From Sipunculus nudus (lineage: Eukaryota > Annelida > Sipuncula > Golfingiida > Sipunculidae): DNA of 64,000 nucleotides. Below, in pieces: positions 24,301-31,643 of the stretch. The DNA lies in NCBI GenBank assembly GCA_026874595.1, contig CM049312.1, positions 55,431,429 to 55,495,428 on the forward strand. Reading direction: 5' to 3'. A program made the translations under genes and the position numbers. How positions within the stretch are numbered: the first letter of the stretch is position 1; every line of letters begins with the position of its first letter. The notes beneath the pieces were generated by a model that saw nothing but the letters and a program-made list of their open reading frames with translations, ran no database searches and was not told the DNA's origin.

Positions 24301-27300
24301 ACTATCTTTGTCCCTTTTCCGGCACTTTATGTGTTCTTTAAAATGATTCTTTTTGTCATATTCACATACTTATGTTCATTACATTGGAATACCTTATTGC
24401 AATCATTTATGATTATTTAGTTAAGTACTTTGTCATAATCCTCTGCACTGGCTGAATGTTTAGTTGTAAATCTTAACATTTAAACACACATACTTATAAT
24501 TCATCACATTGCTGAAATAACTGATCATGTCTATTTCAGAGTTAGTTCACCTGATGGTAACTTCACATATGATTATATCCATGGTGAAAAGGTAAAACTT
24601 TTGATCTCATAATTAAGGTTTTATTCAGCTTAATTAGCTGGGAGAGGTTAGGGGTAAAATTAAGGTTGTAAGAGAAAATTTTATTCAGTTTGTACTTTGG
24701 TAGGAGAATTCAAAATTTCAGCTGATGGTAGATTGTTTTACATCACTATTACCCCAACAAAAGTTTTAAATCTAGAAGACATGATAATAACATACAATCA
24801 TATGTAATTCTGATCATGTTGCTATATTCATCTTCCTTCAGTAGACAGTGCCTTCTAAAAAAAAACTAATACAACAAAAAAAATAAGAGTTCTATATTTA
24901 TTTATCTTTTCCTATGTTCATGTAGTAAACTATCTGTTGATTTGTCAATGCATCATAGACCAAAACAAGATTGATTCATTTGATTTTGATGCTCCAGTGA
25001 TTAAAGAATATATGAGTATATTTTTAAAATGGGTTCATACATTATTAAGCATTTTATTTTTTCAAATGTTGTTATTTACAATGTATACATTTTGCTGTGT
25101 TTTAGTATATACATGAAAACCTGCTCAATCTGAAGTTCAGGATCTCCCCTGATGCTTTTTTCCAAGGTATAACTTAATAGAGTGACAAAAATGTAAAAAA
25201 CAAAACGTAAATAGGGCCAAAAAGAATAAAGGTATGGTTCTCAGGCACTGCCTACATCAATTTTAAACCCCCGCATAAATAATTTTTATTTTGATTTTCA
25301 GTAGAAACTTACTAATTTTGAGCTCCATCCCCTAGGACATTTCTTTCAAGAAGATAAAATAATACAATTTGGTAAAATTTCCATTGTTATGTAGTGCTTT
25401 TACTTGTTAGCAAAATAAATCTGTTATTATCATGATTGTCCCTTATCATTTGACATTTGTATAGAAACATACAAAAAAAAAATAAAAAACCGCCTGCCCG
25501 CATTGTTTTCTGAAAAAGTGCCTGAGAACCAAACCTTTTTTTTTTTTTTTGGCCTAAATCATGTGATTTATAGCAAAATGGCCATATTTTCATATAAAAC
25601 TTTGCAGTATTTTAATTTATTTACATTTTAAGCTTATAAGATAATTTCAATACTTTGTTATTCATAAGGCATCCCTATGTAGTTTATTGTACTTACACCC
25701 ATATGTGTTACATTATGTTGACTTATTATGCCTACCGGTTCCTTTATATGTGGCCATACTGGACTCCTGGAGGGTATTGATACTCAGATAAGACCATACA
25801 GACTGAAAGACCATCAGCTTAATGTTTAAGTTTTTTTCATATTTGTAAATAATTAAGAGAGAGAGACAGACAGACAGACAGGGGGACACACAAAGAGACT
25901 AAGGAATTAATACATACAAATGGAGAGAGAGAGAGTGAGAGAGAAAGAAAGAGAGAAAGACAGAGAGAGAGAGATTGATTCATTTAAGACTTGTATTTTT
26001 GTTTTAGACTCATGGGCTGTCAAGCAGAATAAAGCTAATTGTTACAGACACTGGACTTTGCAACATAAGTTCCTTAGCTCGCACCCTGCAGAGGTGATTT
26101 GGCTGCATGAAAATGGCAACAGAGCTTTACCAATCTGTTAGATGTCATTGCATGGGACCAGAGCTCAGGAGAGGATTGAGTAAATGTTTATCATCGAGTG
26201 TCATGTGACTGTCTTCATTTTTTTATGAGTAGTTCACGCTCTAGCATGTGGTCCTTCCCTTAACCAAAAACCTTACAAATTTTGAATCAGTTTAGTATAG
26301 TACTTGTATATTAGTATATGATTACACACAATTTTCCAGAATATTGTTCTTTCAGGGATACAATTTTTATTTCAGTGAACACCCAAGCAGCAGAGGTTTT
26401 ATACAGCACAGTCAAGGAGTGGTGTGGACTGACGTCAGAGACGGTGGTTCTAGACATCTGCTGTGGTACAGGCACCATTGGTCTTTCTATGGCTAAGGTT
26501 TGCATAACAACTATATTGTTCCACAGCCCCTATCCAACTGTTATTTTTTTATTGCACCTAGAATAGTTAGCTCAAAATCTATGTTCTAACAGGATGAGAA
26601 AAGTGCCTTACTAGATGGACGGAAAATGCCTTCATTTCTTCGGAAAATGCCTTTCATTGTTTGGTAAATGCCTTTCATTCTTTGGAAAATGCCTTTCATT
26701 TGTTGGAAATCTCAACAAGTAAAGAACAAAATAAAATAGCGCAGTCTATTTTTTGTGATTCCTATAAGCAGTTATTGTTTTTAGTGGGGGATGGAGACAG
26801 AAATTACAAGAGTAGCTGTTAAATTACTTTTGTTACCAGTACGTTTTAAATTTGGTCTAAATCAATTTATTTTTGTCTTATAAATATTACTCTAATGTCA
26901 GTTTCTGGATAGTTAAACATGATACCAAAGAAAATTGGTTCTGAATGTACATGTGACTTTTTGCATTATATTGTAGGAGGCTAAGAAGATTGTAGGAATA
27001 GAATTATGTAAGGCAGCAGTTGAAGATGCAAGGGAAAATGCAAAACTCAACAGTAAGTTTACATTTTCACAAAGTCCATATTTTCCATAAATGTTAATAA
27101 TATTAATATTGTTTCCAGCAAAATGAAAAGAAGTTCAAAGAAGCAGTTACAGCTGATTGATAATGAGAATAGTTTGTTATTGAAACAGTATATATTTGTA
27201 TGAAAAAGTATGTACCAACCATTTAAGTTAGTATTTTGAATACTGAATTTGTTTAAATAAATTATAAGTGTGCCCCTAAGGTTGTACAATTTATTATTCA

Positions 27301-30300
27301 GTTACAGAAAATGCAGAGTTTTGCTCTGGGTTGGCGTGCACAACATGTCATTCCCTGAATGATTGACAGGTTTAATTCAACTCCTCATTCATTTTCAGGC
27401 ATAGAGAATGTAGAGTTCTGTTGTGGGCGGGCAGAACAGGTCCTTCCAAGAATGATTGGCAGGTTTCACGGCCAGGATGTGGTTGCTGTTGTAGACCCAC
27501 CAAGAGGAGGCCTGCGTGAGTGTGCAGTCTTGCTTTCTTTTGACGGAGGGGGGTATTCTAGCTGATAAGTGTATAAGGAAACAGAAGAGCTTGGACAGAA
27601 CTTAAGGTGTAGATATTATCTGAAAGAGTTATGGGTAGATGCCCTAATGAAGGCATTATTTGTTTATTGAGGGTGGTTGGTCGGTGGGTTCTGACATTGT
27701 AAGATAAAAATCTGTGTTCCAAGACTGTTTTTATGTCATCTTTTGTTTTGACAGTATGTAATATGTATTGTAATATGTTTTAATTTCATAATTCAAGAAC
27801 ATTTCTAGTAATAGTATGTTTACTTTATTTTAAGTAATATTTATACTATATAACCAGAATATTAAATTCAAAGGAAGCAAATTACAAAACAGAGTTCTGA
27901 TTCAATTGATCAGATAATTTCTGCTAATCAGTGTTTGAAGAAAAAGATCAGTATACACTGTCATTGTGCATTTCACCTATTTCTGTGCATAGCTTTGTGA
28001 TGTTTTTAGATGGTGATGTGATACAGGCCTTGAGAAAAGCACAGTATGTGAAGAGATTGGTATATGTCTCCTGTAACCCCAAGGGGGCCATGCATAACCT
28101 GACGAGGTGAGTAGCTTGATTTTATATGTGCACAAGGTAATTTCTTAATCTGGTAACTTCTGACCAAAGTGTAGCTACGGGCCTGTAATGCAAGCAATTC
28201 TCATTTGTTCTTTCTTGTTAGCGTTACAGACCCTGAGGTGGAGAATTTACCCTCTAAAGCTTGGTCAAATCTGACTAAAGTGGTTCAAACCATGATATTC
28301 AGTGTTCAGCATGAAAACATTCAACAACCCTTACATATTATGTACAATACAGTTGTATTGACTCATTTGGGACACAAATTGTAACTAAAAGTTCTGTATG
28401 TATGAAAATACTGCAACTAACTCTCAAGAAAAAAACAGATAATTGTTACCTCCATTGTTGGAGCTCTTGCTTACAGTTTGTCAAGGCATGCTGGGAAGGC
28501 CTAGGAGGGTCTACTCTTTGGTGACGTCTGGGGGATCATTGAGGGAACCACCATCTATCGGCTGTGTTTGGGCTTATTTGCATAGATTCCCCTTTTAATA
28601 TGCATAAAAGTCCAGTTTGGGGTTGTGTCAAATCACATCCACAGGTGCTCAGATGCAATTCCTGAGTGGAGGCTTAATGTTCGGGCAAACCAAAGTGTTA
28701 CAGGATAAGTGTATGTAAAATAATCATGTTTCCAGGACTTTTAGCTCAGCTGACTATAAGTCATCTGAGCTATAGTCGTGGTCCATTGTCCGTAGTCCGT
28801 CCGTCTGTCTGTCCGTCCGTCTTGCCGTCCATCCGTCCGTAGATGTGGCACGTTTTGAAACCGTAAGACCTAGGAATCCAAAATTCAGCATATTGTTAGA
28901 TGTCCCCAAGATCTCCTATCAAGCCGAAAACTGGGTCTTTGCGACTTCGTTCCTTTGAGAAATTAAGGAAAAACCTCAATTTTTTATTAAAATCCTATTT
29001 TCACACTTCAGGACTGCCTAATATCAAAACCACTCATCTGTTTTTCCTCATATTTACCATAAATATTCCTTTATATAGTTCCTATGTACATGCCAGAAAT
29101 TAAGTCTGTAAACGATAAATTCTTTAAGTTATGGGCCCAAACATAATGGACTTTGTAAAAAATCAGGAAAAATAATAACTCACTTAACATGAAAAAATTT
29201 TGAAACTAGAGTCTATTTTCTCAAGTATATAACTATGTTTAATTAAGATTCAATTGTTTACCCAAAATTAGATCTGAATTTTGTAAATTTTTTAAGTTAT
29301 TAGCATAAAAAAAAAAATCAGTACCTTAAATTTTGCCCAACTTTGACCATGGCACGTTTTTTTCCTGTAAGCACCATTGATTTAATTTTCACAACATGAT
29401 GCAGGGTCCCACTCCAGGTCACTGGAAGTCAGCTATGCCAGGGTTTCTGATTTGTTACAGTCACTGGGGGAGATCCCCTGCTGTGACAGGTGTACAGTTA
29501 TTCTCATATCACCACCCCAATCCCCCCCCCCTTGCAAACCCAACCCACCAAGTGTTATGCACTAATTGTTATTGTTTTCACTGTATCTCCTTAATTGTAA
29601 TGCTGTTTCCACTCCGATATGCAAAAACTTTCCTTGAAAAAATAATTCAAGGTGTAATCCAGAAGATGCAATGTTGTGTAATGTAGCATTTTTAAAGAAA
29701 TCAATTTTCTTTTAAATGATTTTAACAAATATATATGAACCCATCAGTATGCTTAAATTATTATAAAATATGAAGCACATTATGGATAAATAAAGACACA
29801 ATTAAAAATTGTGAAATCTAAATCAAGTATTATTTTTAGATATTTATTGTTTTGCAGATTTAAAAGATATGTTTTTGTGGTAAAAAATAAATAAACATTT
29901 GTATGCATGATGTGGTGTTATCTGACAAGATTGAGATTTATGATGATGCAATTGAGAATTATGAATCAACTTTTATATTCAGATATATATGTTAAATTGG
30001 AAATGTATAGAAATATAAACTTAAATTAGAAAATAATTGATGTGATAAAAAAATCAGGATTTAATACAAACATTTGTTCATTATTTTCCTGCCTCAGCAG
30101 AATTTGAGATCAGGCTTTTTTTGCCCTGTTTTATGTTGTTAATTAGCTATATTTCAACTGTATACATTTCATAAAAAAAATACATATATATTTAATAATA
30201 TATATTATACCAAAAAAATAGATGCAATTGAACAAATGTGTAAACTACTGAAATGTCAATAGTTAATCGAAAAACCAACTAATGATCATGGTAATAGTAC

Positions 30301-31264
30301 AGATCATTTGTTCACAAACTGCTCACATGCTTTAGTTTCAACATTAGGAAACACATGGTCAGGTCACAAAATATTTTTTGCAACAGTTTCTTGCTCATCA
30401 ATACAAACCAATCATATAAACCAACCATGGCCTTTATTACCTCTTCCTCTTACACTTTATCTCCATTAGATATTATTTAGATTTTTACCTTCAAGGTTTA
30501 CGTCAGCTGAGCACAGTGACCCATAGGTCCCTAGTTTTTCTAACCGGCTTCTGTGGTCTCAGGGAAGCTGGGTGGGAAGGCTGTGTAACACATCCCCGTT
30601 TCATTCAAAAAGAGTGCACCTTTTGGGGGGTTCCTCAATGGTATGACCAAGCAAATGGGACAGCTGCATGCTCTGGGTCAGCAGGTGTTGTAGTCACTGG
30701 GCCTGCTTAACAGAATAGTTTCAAATGAGAGGAATGTGCTAGGAATGTCACATAGTCCGAAACTAGAATGAATGCTGTTACCTCTTATAAAAAAAAGTCA
30801 TCTAAAATAAAATGATTTTTTCAGGCAGGGTTTTACTTTACAAGTAAGGCCAACTCAAAACACACTTTAATTATTTGCTGGATAAGGTAAATTATTTAAG
30901 ATTTATTTTAATAATTTCATTCATTTGCTTATAAATCTTTGTTTACTTCAAAAGTTTTTAAATTTTTAAATTTGTTGGATTGACACTTTGCTGAATACAG
31001 AAAAGAATACTTTAATTTTTCTAATGGCTAACAGATTTATTTAATGAAAGAGGGAAAAGTAATATTATTTAGCATAGTTAAAGATTGTTTCTGTTTATAT
31101 AAACATTTATTTACAAACTGTTTTTTTGTTTACTTCACAGCTTAGCTCGCAGTGAATCCCGGAAGATGAAGGGAAAGCCATTCCGTGTGATGAGGGCAGT
31201 TCCGGTTGACCTATTTCCTCACACAAGTCACTGTGAACTGGTGCTGTTACTACAGAGAGACTGA
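225..31264 (+). CDS. TRMT2A: TRMT2A, tRNA (uracil-5-)-methyltransferase homolog A, complete, 20 coding exons
   Basis: Transfers a methyl group from AdoMet to C5 of uracil; the animal enzyme makes m5U54 in the T-loop of cytosolic tRNA. Exons: 225-384, 1615-1760, 2335-2423, 4134-4209, 5077-5134, 15461-15527, 16003-16057, 16294-16388, 18358-18406, 18751-18814, 22027-22133, 23033-23179, 23948-24054, 24540-24591, 25106-25166, 26376-26497, 26977-27052, 27399-27515, 28010-28106, 31141-31264. They sum to 1869 nt, so 622 residues plus TGA, close to the human protein (about 625). Every junction is GT-AG and keeps frame. Residues 1-75 are polar and acidic; an RRM-like domain spans about 85-157; GYRNKCEF is at 270-277; FRISPDAFFQ at 435-444; the AdoMet loop DICCGTGTIG at 471-480; DPPRGG at 543-548; nucleophile Cys571 in VSCNP; base Glu614 in SHCE. 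The start is the first ATG after an in-frame stop. Family assignment is firm; the first exon and exact start are less so. Confidence 0.93.
466..1174 (-). repeat. tRNA-derived tandem repeat, 277-bp unit, about 2.6 copies
   Basis: Units start with TGTTAC[AG]AAGACAAA at 466, 743 and 1019 (periods 277 and 276); the third stops near 1174. Read on the - strand each unit holds a tRNA-like segment: an A-box-like TAGCGAAGC[AG]GTTGG followed about 30 bases later by a B box (TGTTCGAATCC in unit 2, GGTTCGACTCC in unit 1). The anticodon arm does not pair well, so this is not a functional tRNA gene. It looks like a SINE head or tRNA pseudogene amplified in tandem. Units are roughly 90% alike by eye. Confidence 0.75.
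1571..1604 (+). repeat. Relic of the right end of a GCTCAG-family element
   Basis: TCACCTAAGTGCCATGACCC followed by ATGGGTCACTTGTT matches the right ends at about 8418-8449 and 14787-14818 with few changes, including the palindrome GACCCATGGGTC. It ends 10 bases before the exon 2 of TRMT2A. Confidence 0.65.
1615..1760 (+). CDS. TRMT2A: TRMT2A exon 2 (residues 54-102)
   Basis: Encodes an acidic stretch, then PYAYIKRNEFTSEIYKIEI, matching the conserved YSYI-x-FTSEI-K start of the RRM region in animal TRMT2A. Acceptor TATTTCAG|AAG, donor GCA|GTGAGT. The bases just before the acceptor are a mobile-element tail (see findings). Confidence 0.9.
1761..2334. other. TRMT2A intron 2 with degraded GCTCAG-family left end
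   Basis: At about 2134-2200, TTAGCTCAGCTTAAGTTAAG and following bases resemble the palindromic left end of the GCTCAG family, including the GTCC-type run after it, with many substitutions. The rest is plain AT-rich intron. Confidence 0.4.
2335..2423 (+). CDS. TRMT2A: TRMT2A exon 3 (RRM core)
   Basis: Encodes QMKKKLHNLQLKPSKIKAF then SFVFVNF, which corresponds to the RNP1-like strand of the RRM. Acceptor TTTTAAG|CAA, donor TTCAG|GTAAGA, phase 2 end. Confidence 0.9.
2790..3125 (+). repeat. GTCCCC-palindrome repeat, copy 1
   Basis: Begins with a hairpin, TTGTCCCCTGTTT against GAATAGGGGACA, then (GTCT)n, and ends GGCAAAGCGGAGGACA. A second copy in opposite orientation lies near 53480-53900 and a fragment of the right end near 58090-58135. 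It lies in TRMT2A intron 3. It differs in sequence from the GCTCAG family but has the same plan: terminal palindrome, tetranucleotide run, short right-end motif. Confidence 0.6.
3270..3480. repeat. Degraded cut-and-paste transposon remnant
   Basis: Contains CAGCGGAACCTCTCCTGATG and repeated GGGCACCTCT phrases, like the CAGTGGAACC ends seen at 19046, 23630, 32126 and 35058. It has no intact ends. Confidence 0.4.
3785..3893 (+). repeat. GACTTGGACTC-type minisatellite
   Basis: Degenerate reiteration of GACTTG and GACTC words (GGACTTGGACTTGAACCTC, CTCAGGCTTGGACTCCAG). It lies in TRMT2A intron 3, which also carries (AT)n at about 4052-4072. Confidence 0.5.
4134..4209 (+). CDS. TRMT2A: TRMT2A exon 4 (end of RRM)
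   Basis: Encodes CEEDRDKALKVIEGHQFKG then RPMKVK, the last helix and strand of the RRM; human TRMT2A has AAERDKALRVLHG then WKGRPLSV here. Donor AAG|GTGAGT, phase 0. Confidence 0.92.
4210..5076. other. TRMT2A intron 4
   Basis: AT-rich intron in which I see no gene and no recognisable repeat. Confidence 0.6.
5077..5134 (+). CDS. TRMT2A: TRMT2A exon 5 (basic linker)
   Basis: Encodes KANPAADPLAKKRKLEAEA, aligned with the KADPMARRRR linker of the human protein. KKRK could act as a nuclear-localisation-type basic cluster (inference). Acceptor GTTACAG, donor GCAG|GTAACT, phase 1 end. Confidence 0.9.
5445..8449 (+). mobile_element. GCTCAG-family element, copy A
   Basis: Left end TTTTAGCTCAGCTGAC, with AGCTCAG paired to CTGAGCT and TGACT to AGTCA in one palindrome, then a run of GTCC/GTCT tetranucleotides (5493-5565). 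Right end CAGCTGAGTGCCGTGACCC then ATGGGTCCCTTGT at 8418-8449. The interior has phrases shared with every other copy, such as GGCACGTTTTTTTCCTGTAA and CATGCCAGAAATTA. The tetranucleotide run is open in several frames and gives artefact ORFs rich in PSVRPSV. No protein is encoded, so the element is non-autonomous or degraded. Confidence 0.75.
9484..9900 (+). repeat. G-rich degenerate duplication
   Basis: Two related segments share CTATTCATGTAAT (near 9538 and 9810), each followed by a G-rich tract. GGGGTGGTAGGGGGGAGGGG and the next bases (9859-9883) fit a four-tract G-quadruplex pattern on the + strand, which is the sense strand of TRMT2A. Confidence 0.45.
11843..12670. mobile_element. hAT-superfamily non-autonomous element with 8-bp TSD
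   Basis: Inverted ends TAGTGTTGGGACGATA and ACCGTCCCAACCCTA (reverse complement TAGGGTTGGGACGGT). The flanks are GTCTGTCC at 11835-11842 and GTCTGTCC at 12671-12678, an exact 8-bp target duplication, which is the hAT hallmark. The ends are rich in ATATCG[AT]GATA words. The 828-bp interior has no transposase; an ORF at 12033-12311 is unlike any known protein. Confidence 0.88.
13234..13330 (+). repeat. (CT)n-rich microsatellite
   Basis: Runs of CTCTCTTTCTCT with interruptions, ending CCTCCCTTCCTCCCTCC. It lies within composite copy B. Confidence 0.7.
15461..15527 (+). CDS. TRMT2A: TRMT2A exon 6
   Basis: Encodes a low-complexity linker (GEGPEAKTTKPEADEP) ending ALSPVER. It is identified by the perfect splice sites (TCTCTAG|GAG and AGAG|GTCAAT) and by phase 1 to phase 2 continuity between exons 5 and 7. 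Confidence 0.82.
15528..16293. other. TRMT2A introns 6 and 7 (with exon 7 between)
   Basis: Intron sequence at 15528-16002 and 16058-16293. A short iteration of AAAATTGTAGCA lies near 16176-16210. No gene or element recognised. Confidence 0.55.
16003..16057 (+). CDS. TRMT2A: TRMT2A exon 7
   Basis: Encodes LNQAVTPLWKETYESQLE, matching the ADVVTPLWTVPYAEQLE segment conserved in TRMT2A. Phase 2 to 0; donor GAG|GTAGAG. Confidence 0.92.
16294..16388 (+). CDS. TRMT2A: TRMT2A exon 8
   Basis: Encodes a helix (TKFKDTREYMKRLGYAIGG) and then ESRGWLAEQR, equivalent to the ALLPWLLEQR block of human TRMT2A. Donor AGAG|GTAAGA, phase 2. Confidence 0.9.
16671..18010 (+). mobile_element. 5'-truncated L1-like LINE
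   Basis: Sense-orientation insertion in TRMT2A intron 8. It ends with AATAAA at 17993-17998 and an A-rich tail. A 12-bp A-rich string AAAAAATAAATA occurs at both 16659-16670 and 18010-18021 and may be the target duplication, weakly supported because it is low-complexity. The coding content is described separately. Confidence 0.75.
16673..17830 (+). pseudogene. LINE ORF2 C-terminus with zinc-knuckle domain, broken
   Basis: One frame is readable from 16673 to 17830, interrupted by three stops (a TAA near 16775, a TGA near 16855, and TAG at 17291-17293). It begins ALKVAWIKRLFVGEE, as in the region after the reverse transcriptase of L1/Tx1-type elements. It later has LRYFQYRIMHNCLVLN and a CTFC-x-H-x4-C motif (CTFCKKEEETMKHILWFCP), the zinc-binding domain that follows non-LTR reverse transcriptases. 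The endonuclease and the reverse-transcriptase catalytic core are missing. Dead 5'-truncated copy. Confidence 0.8.
18022..18357. other. End of TRMT2A intron 8
   Basis: Ordinary intron between the LINE tail and exon 9. Nothing recognised. Confidence 0.5.
18358..18406 (+). CDS. TRMT2A: TRMT2A exon 9
   Basis: Encodes TKYEGLPCELLPIKSS, equivalent to HKHNKACCPLEGVRPS in human. Acceptor TTTCAG, donor TCA|GTAAGT, phase 0. Confidence 0.9.
18407..18750. other. TRMT2A intron 9
   Basis: No gene. Contains CTACAGCTGTAGTCAGACTA and CAGCTGACTATCACTGCACT, short inverted and direct words around CAGCTG without a clear element. Confidence 0.5.
18751..18814 (+). CDS. TRMT2A: TRMT2A exon 10 (YRNKCEF motif)
   Basis: Encodes PVLTGYRNKCEFTIGKALDG. 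YRNKCEF is the conserved entry to the catalytic core of the TrmA/RumA-type uracil methyltransferases. Donor AAAG|GTAGGT, phase 1. Confidence 0.95.
19046..19389. mobile_element. Tigger/pogo-like MITE, degraded
   Basis: Ends CAGTGAATCTCACAATTACG and GCAGGGTTCCACTG (reverse complement CAGTGGAACCCTGC), with TA on the right flank. The interior carries GGTCGTAAT and GGTCACAAT phrases in inverted arrangement. 344 bp, no ORF. Confidence 0.6.
21090..21860. mobile_element. Tigger/pogo-like non-autonomous element with TA flanks
   Basis: Ends CAGTAGAAAGCCGTTTTTCG and GTAAATACGGGGCTCTACTG (reverse complement CAGTAGAGCCCCGTATTTAC), flanked by TA at 21088-21089 and 21861-21862. CAGTAGA-CC inverted ends and TA target sites are typical of the pogo/Tigger branch of Tc1-mariner. 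771 bp, no transposase. Confidence 0.75.
22027..22133 (+). CDS. TRMT2A: TRMT2A exon 11
   Basis: Encodes DKTVGFRLGSYRSGSVHVAD then ECVHINDQMKLVTK, the central beta-rich part of the enzyme (human NTVGCRLGKYKGGTCAV). Donor AAG|GTAACA, phase 0. GTCACCAAGGTAACATACT is followed at once by GTCACCAAGGTTACATACT, a 19-bp direct repeat that duplicates the donor. Confidence 0.94.
22134..23032. other. TRMT2A intron 11
   Basis: AT-rich. Starts with the duplicated donor segment at 22134-22160. No gene or clear element. Confidence 0.5.
23033..23179 (+). CDS. TRMT2A: TRMT2A exon 12
   Basis: Encodes CIQEFLQTSPLPSFDNEHKT then GNWRQATVRTT, matching FQEFIRSTPYSAYDPETYTG and HWKQLTVRTS of human TRMT2A. Acceptor TTTCTCCAG, donor CAG|GTTAGT, phase 0. 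Confidence 0.95.
23180..23947. repeat. TRMT2A intron 12 with 39-bp duplication and transposon remnant
   Basis: A 39-bp unit (TGATGAAACTAACCA then AGAAATTAACCAATATTGT) occurs twice in tandem at about 23362-23440. Phrases such as GATGGATTCTCATGAAACTT near 23528 recur in reverse complement near 52280, so this belongs to a dispersed repeat. At 23625-23790 TCTATTAAGATCAC and similar words repeat, a CAGTGGAACC-type transposon remnant. Confidence 0.55.
23948..24054 (+). CDS. TRMT2A: TRMT2A exon 13
   Basis: Encodes EEVEEEKQKMCEFFTKDEDG and then AGITSLYCTVNSD, matching SGVTCLYFVEEG. Donor ACAG|GTAACA, phase 2. Confidence 0.93.
24055..25105. other. TRMT2A introns 13 and 14 (with exon 14 between)
   Basis: AT-rich introns at 24055-24539 and 24592-25105. 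Nothing recognised. Confidence 0.5.
24540..24591 (+). CDS. TRMT2A: TRMT2A exon 14
   Basis: Encodes RVSSPDGNFTYDYIHGEK, the loop before the catalytic domain (human LPLEHVAGDR). Acceptor ATTTCAG, donor AAG|GTAAAA, phase 0. Confidence 0.92.
25106..25166 (+). CDS. TRMT2A: TRMT2A exon 15 (ISPDAFFQ motif)
   Basis: Encodes YIHENLLNLKFRISPDAFFQ. The F-x-ISP-x-AFFQ-x-NT motif, completed by exon 16, is a hallmark of the m5U methyltransferase fold, where the Gln contacts cofactor. Phase 1 end. Confidence 0.96.
25215..25554 (+). mobile_element. PIF/Harbinger-like MITE, copy 1
   Basis: Ends GGCCAAAAAGAATAAAGGTA continuing TGGTTCTCAGGCA, and TGCCTGAGAACCAAACC followed by a T run and GGCC. These are about 35-bp inverted repeats. 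The right flank is TAA and the left TAG. 340 bp, no ORF. Copies at 34218-34480 and 52779-53122. Confidence 0.75.
25850..25975 (+). repeat. (GA)n/(GACA)n microsatellite
   Basis: AGAGAGAGAGACAGACAGAC and GAGAGAGAGAGTGAGAGAGA tracts in TRMT2A intron 15. An ORF across it (REREREK) is an artefact. Confidence 0.75.
26376..26497 (+). CDS. TRMT2A: TRMT2A exon 16 (AdoMet-binding loop)
   Basis: Encodes VNTQAAEVLYSTVKEW and VVLDICCGTGTIGLSMAK. The D-x-CCGTGTIG loop is motif I of class I methyltransferases and is almost identical to the human LDVCCGTGTIGLALA. Donor AAG|GTTTGC, phase 0. Confidence 0.97.
26621..26708 (+). repeat. 22-bp minisatellite, about 4 units
   Basis: GGAAAATGCCTTTCATT plus four to five bases, repeated four times with small changes (TTCGG, TTTGG, TTTGG, GTTGG spacers), in TRMT2A intron 16. 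Confidence 0.75.
26977..27052 (+). CDS. TRMT2A: TRMT2A exon 17
   Basis: Encodes EAKKIVGIELCKAAVEDARE then NAKLN. GIEL is motif II, in which the acidic residue binds the AdoMet ribose. Donor ACA|GTAAGT, phase 1. Confidence 0.96.
27053..28009. other. TRMT2A introns 17 and 18 (with exon 18 between)
   Basis: Introns at 27053-27398 and 27516-28009. Both are AT-rich and show no gene or repeat I can name. Confidence 0.5.
27399..27515 (+). CDS. TRMT2A: TRMT2A exon 18 (DPPRGG)
   Basis: Encodes IENVEFCCGRAEQVLPRM and VVAVVDPPRGGL. DPPR-x-G is motif IV, part of the active site shared by the TrmA/RumA-type family. Acceptor TTTTCAG, donor CTGC|GTGAGT, phase 1. Confidence 0.97.
28010..28106 (+). CDS. TRMT2A: TRMT2A exon 19 (catalytic cysteine)
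   Basis: Encodes HGDVIQALRKAQYVKRLVYV and SCNPKGAMHNLTR. Cys571 in VSCNP is the nucleophile that attacks C6 of the target uracil. Donor CGAG|GTGAGT, phase 2. Confidence 0.97.
28739..30535 (+). mobile_element. GCTCAG-family element, copy C (most compact)
   Basis: Left end TTTTAGCTCAGCTGACTATA, GTCC/GTCT run at about 28790-28840, then a body shared with copies B, D and E. Within it, a segment around 29400-29520 has CAGTCACTGGGGGAGATCCC and a following poly-C run. Right end CAGCTGAGCACAGTGACCC then ATAGGTCCCTAGTT. 1797 bp. Sits in TRMT2A intron 19. No protein. Confidence 0.8.
31141..31264 (+). CDS. TRMT2A: TRMT2A exon 20 (C-terminus and stop)
   Basis: Encodes SLARSESRKMKGKPFRVMRA, then VPVDLFPHTSHCE and a hydrophobic strand, ending LLLQRD and TGA at 31262-31264. 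DLFPHT-x-HCE carries the general-base glutamate that completes the reaction in this family. Human TRMT2A continues for about 40 residues; this one stops soon after the core. Confidence 0.96.
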
Positions 31265-31643
31265 GATACATTTGATGTGTGTTAGCTTAAAACATATCCT
31301 GAAACAGTTTCTTAATAGAAAAGGAGGAATTTAAATCTTAAGCTGTTGTGAATCAGAATTAGTGAAGCATCACCACTTGAGGGGTGACAGCCTGTAAGGT
31401 AATGCCAATTGTGACAGTACCTGTACATACATTCAGCATGTGAATCCTTACAAAGCTCTGATTGTCTAATTTTAGTTTCACTAACCTGCCAACAAAGACT
31501 CAGGCATTTTGGAACATCTTATATCATTCTAATGGAATGAGGGTATTCCTGGGGAGTCCGCTAGGCACAATACTTGCCACAGATACTGGCAGACAGGTTT
31601 CCTTAAACCCACCTGCTCCAGGCAGCCATATTTGCAAAATTGT

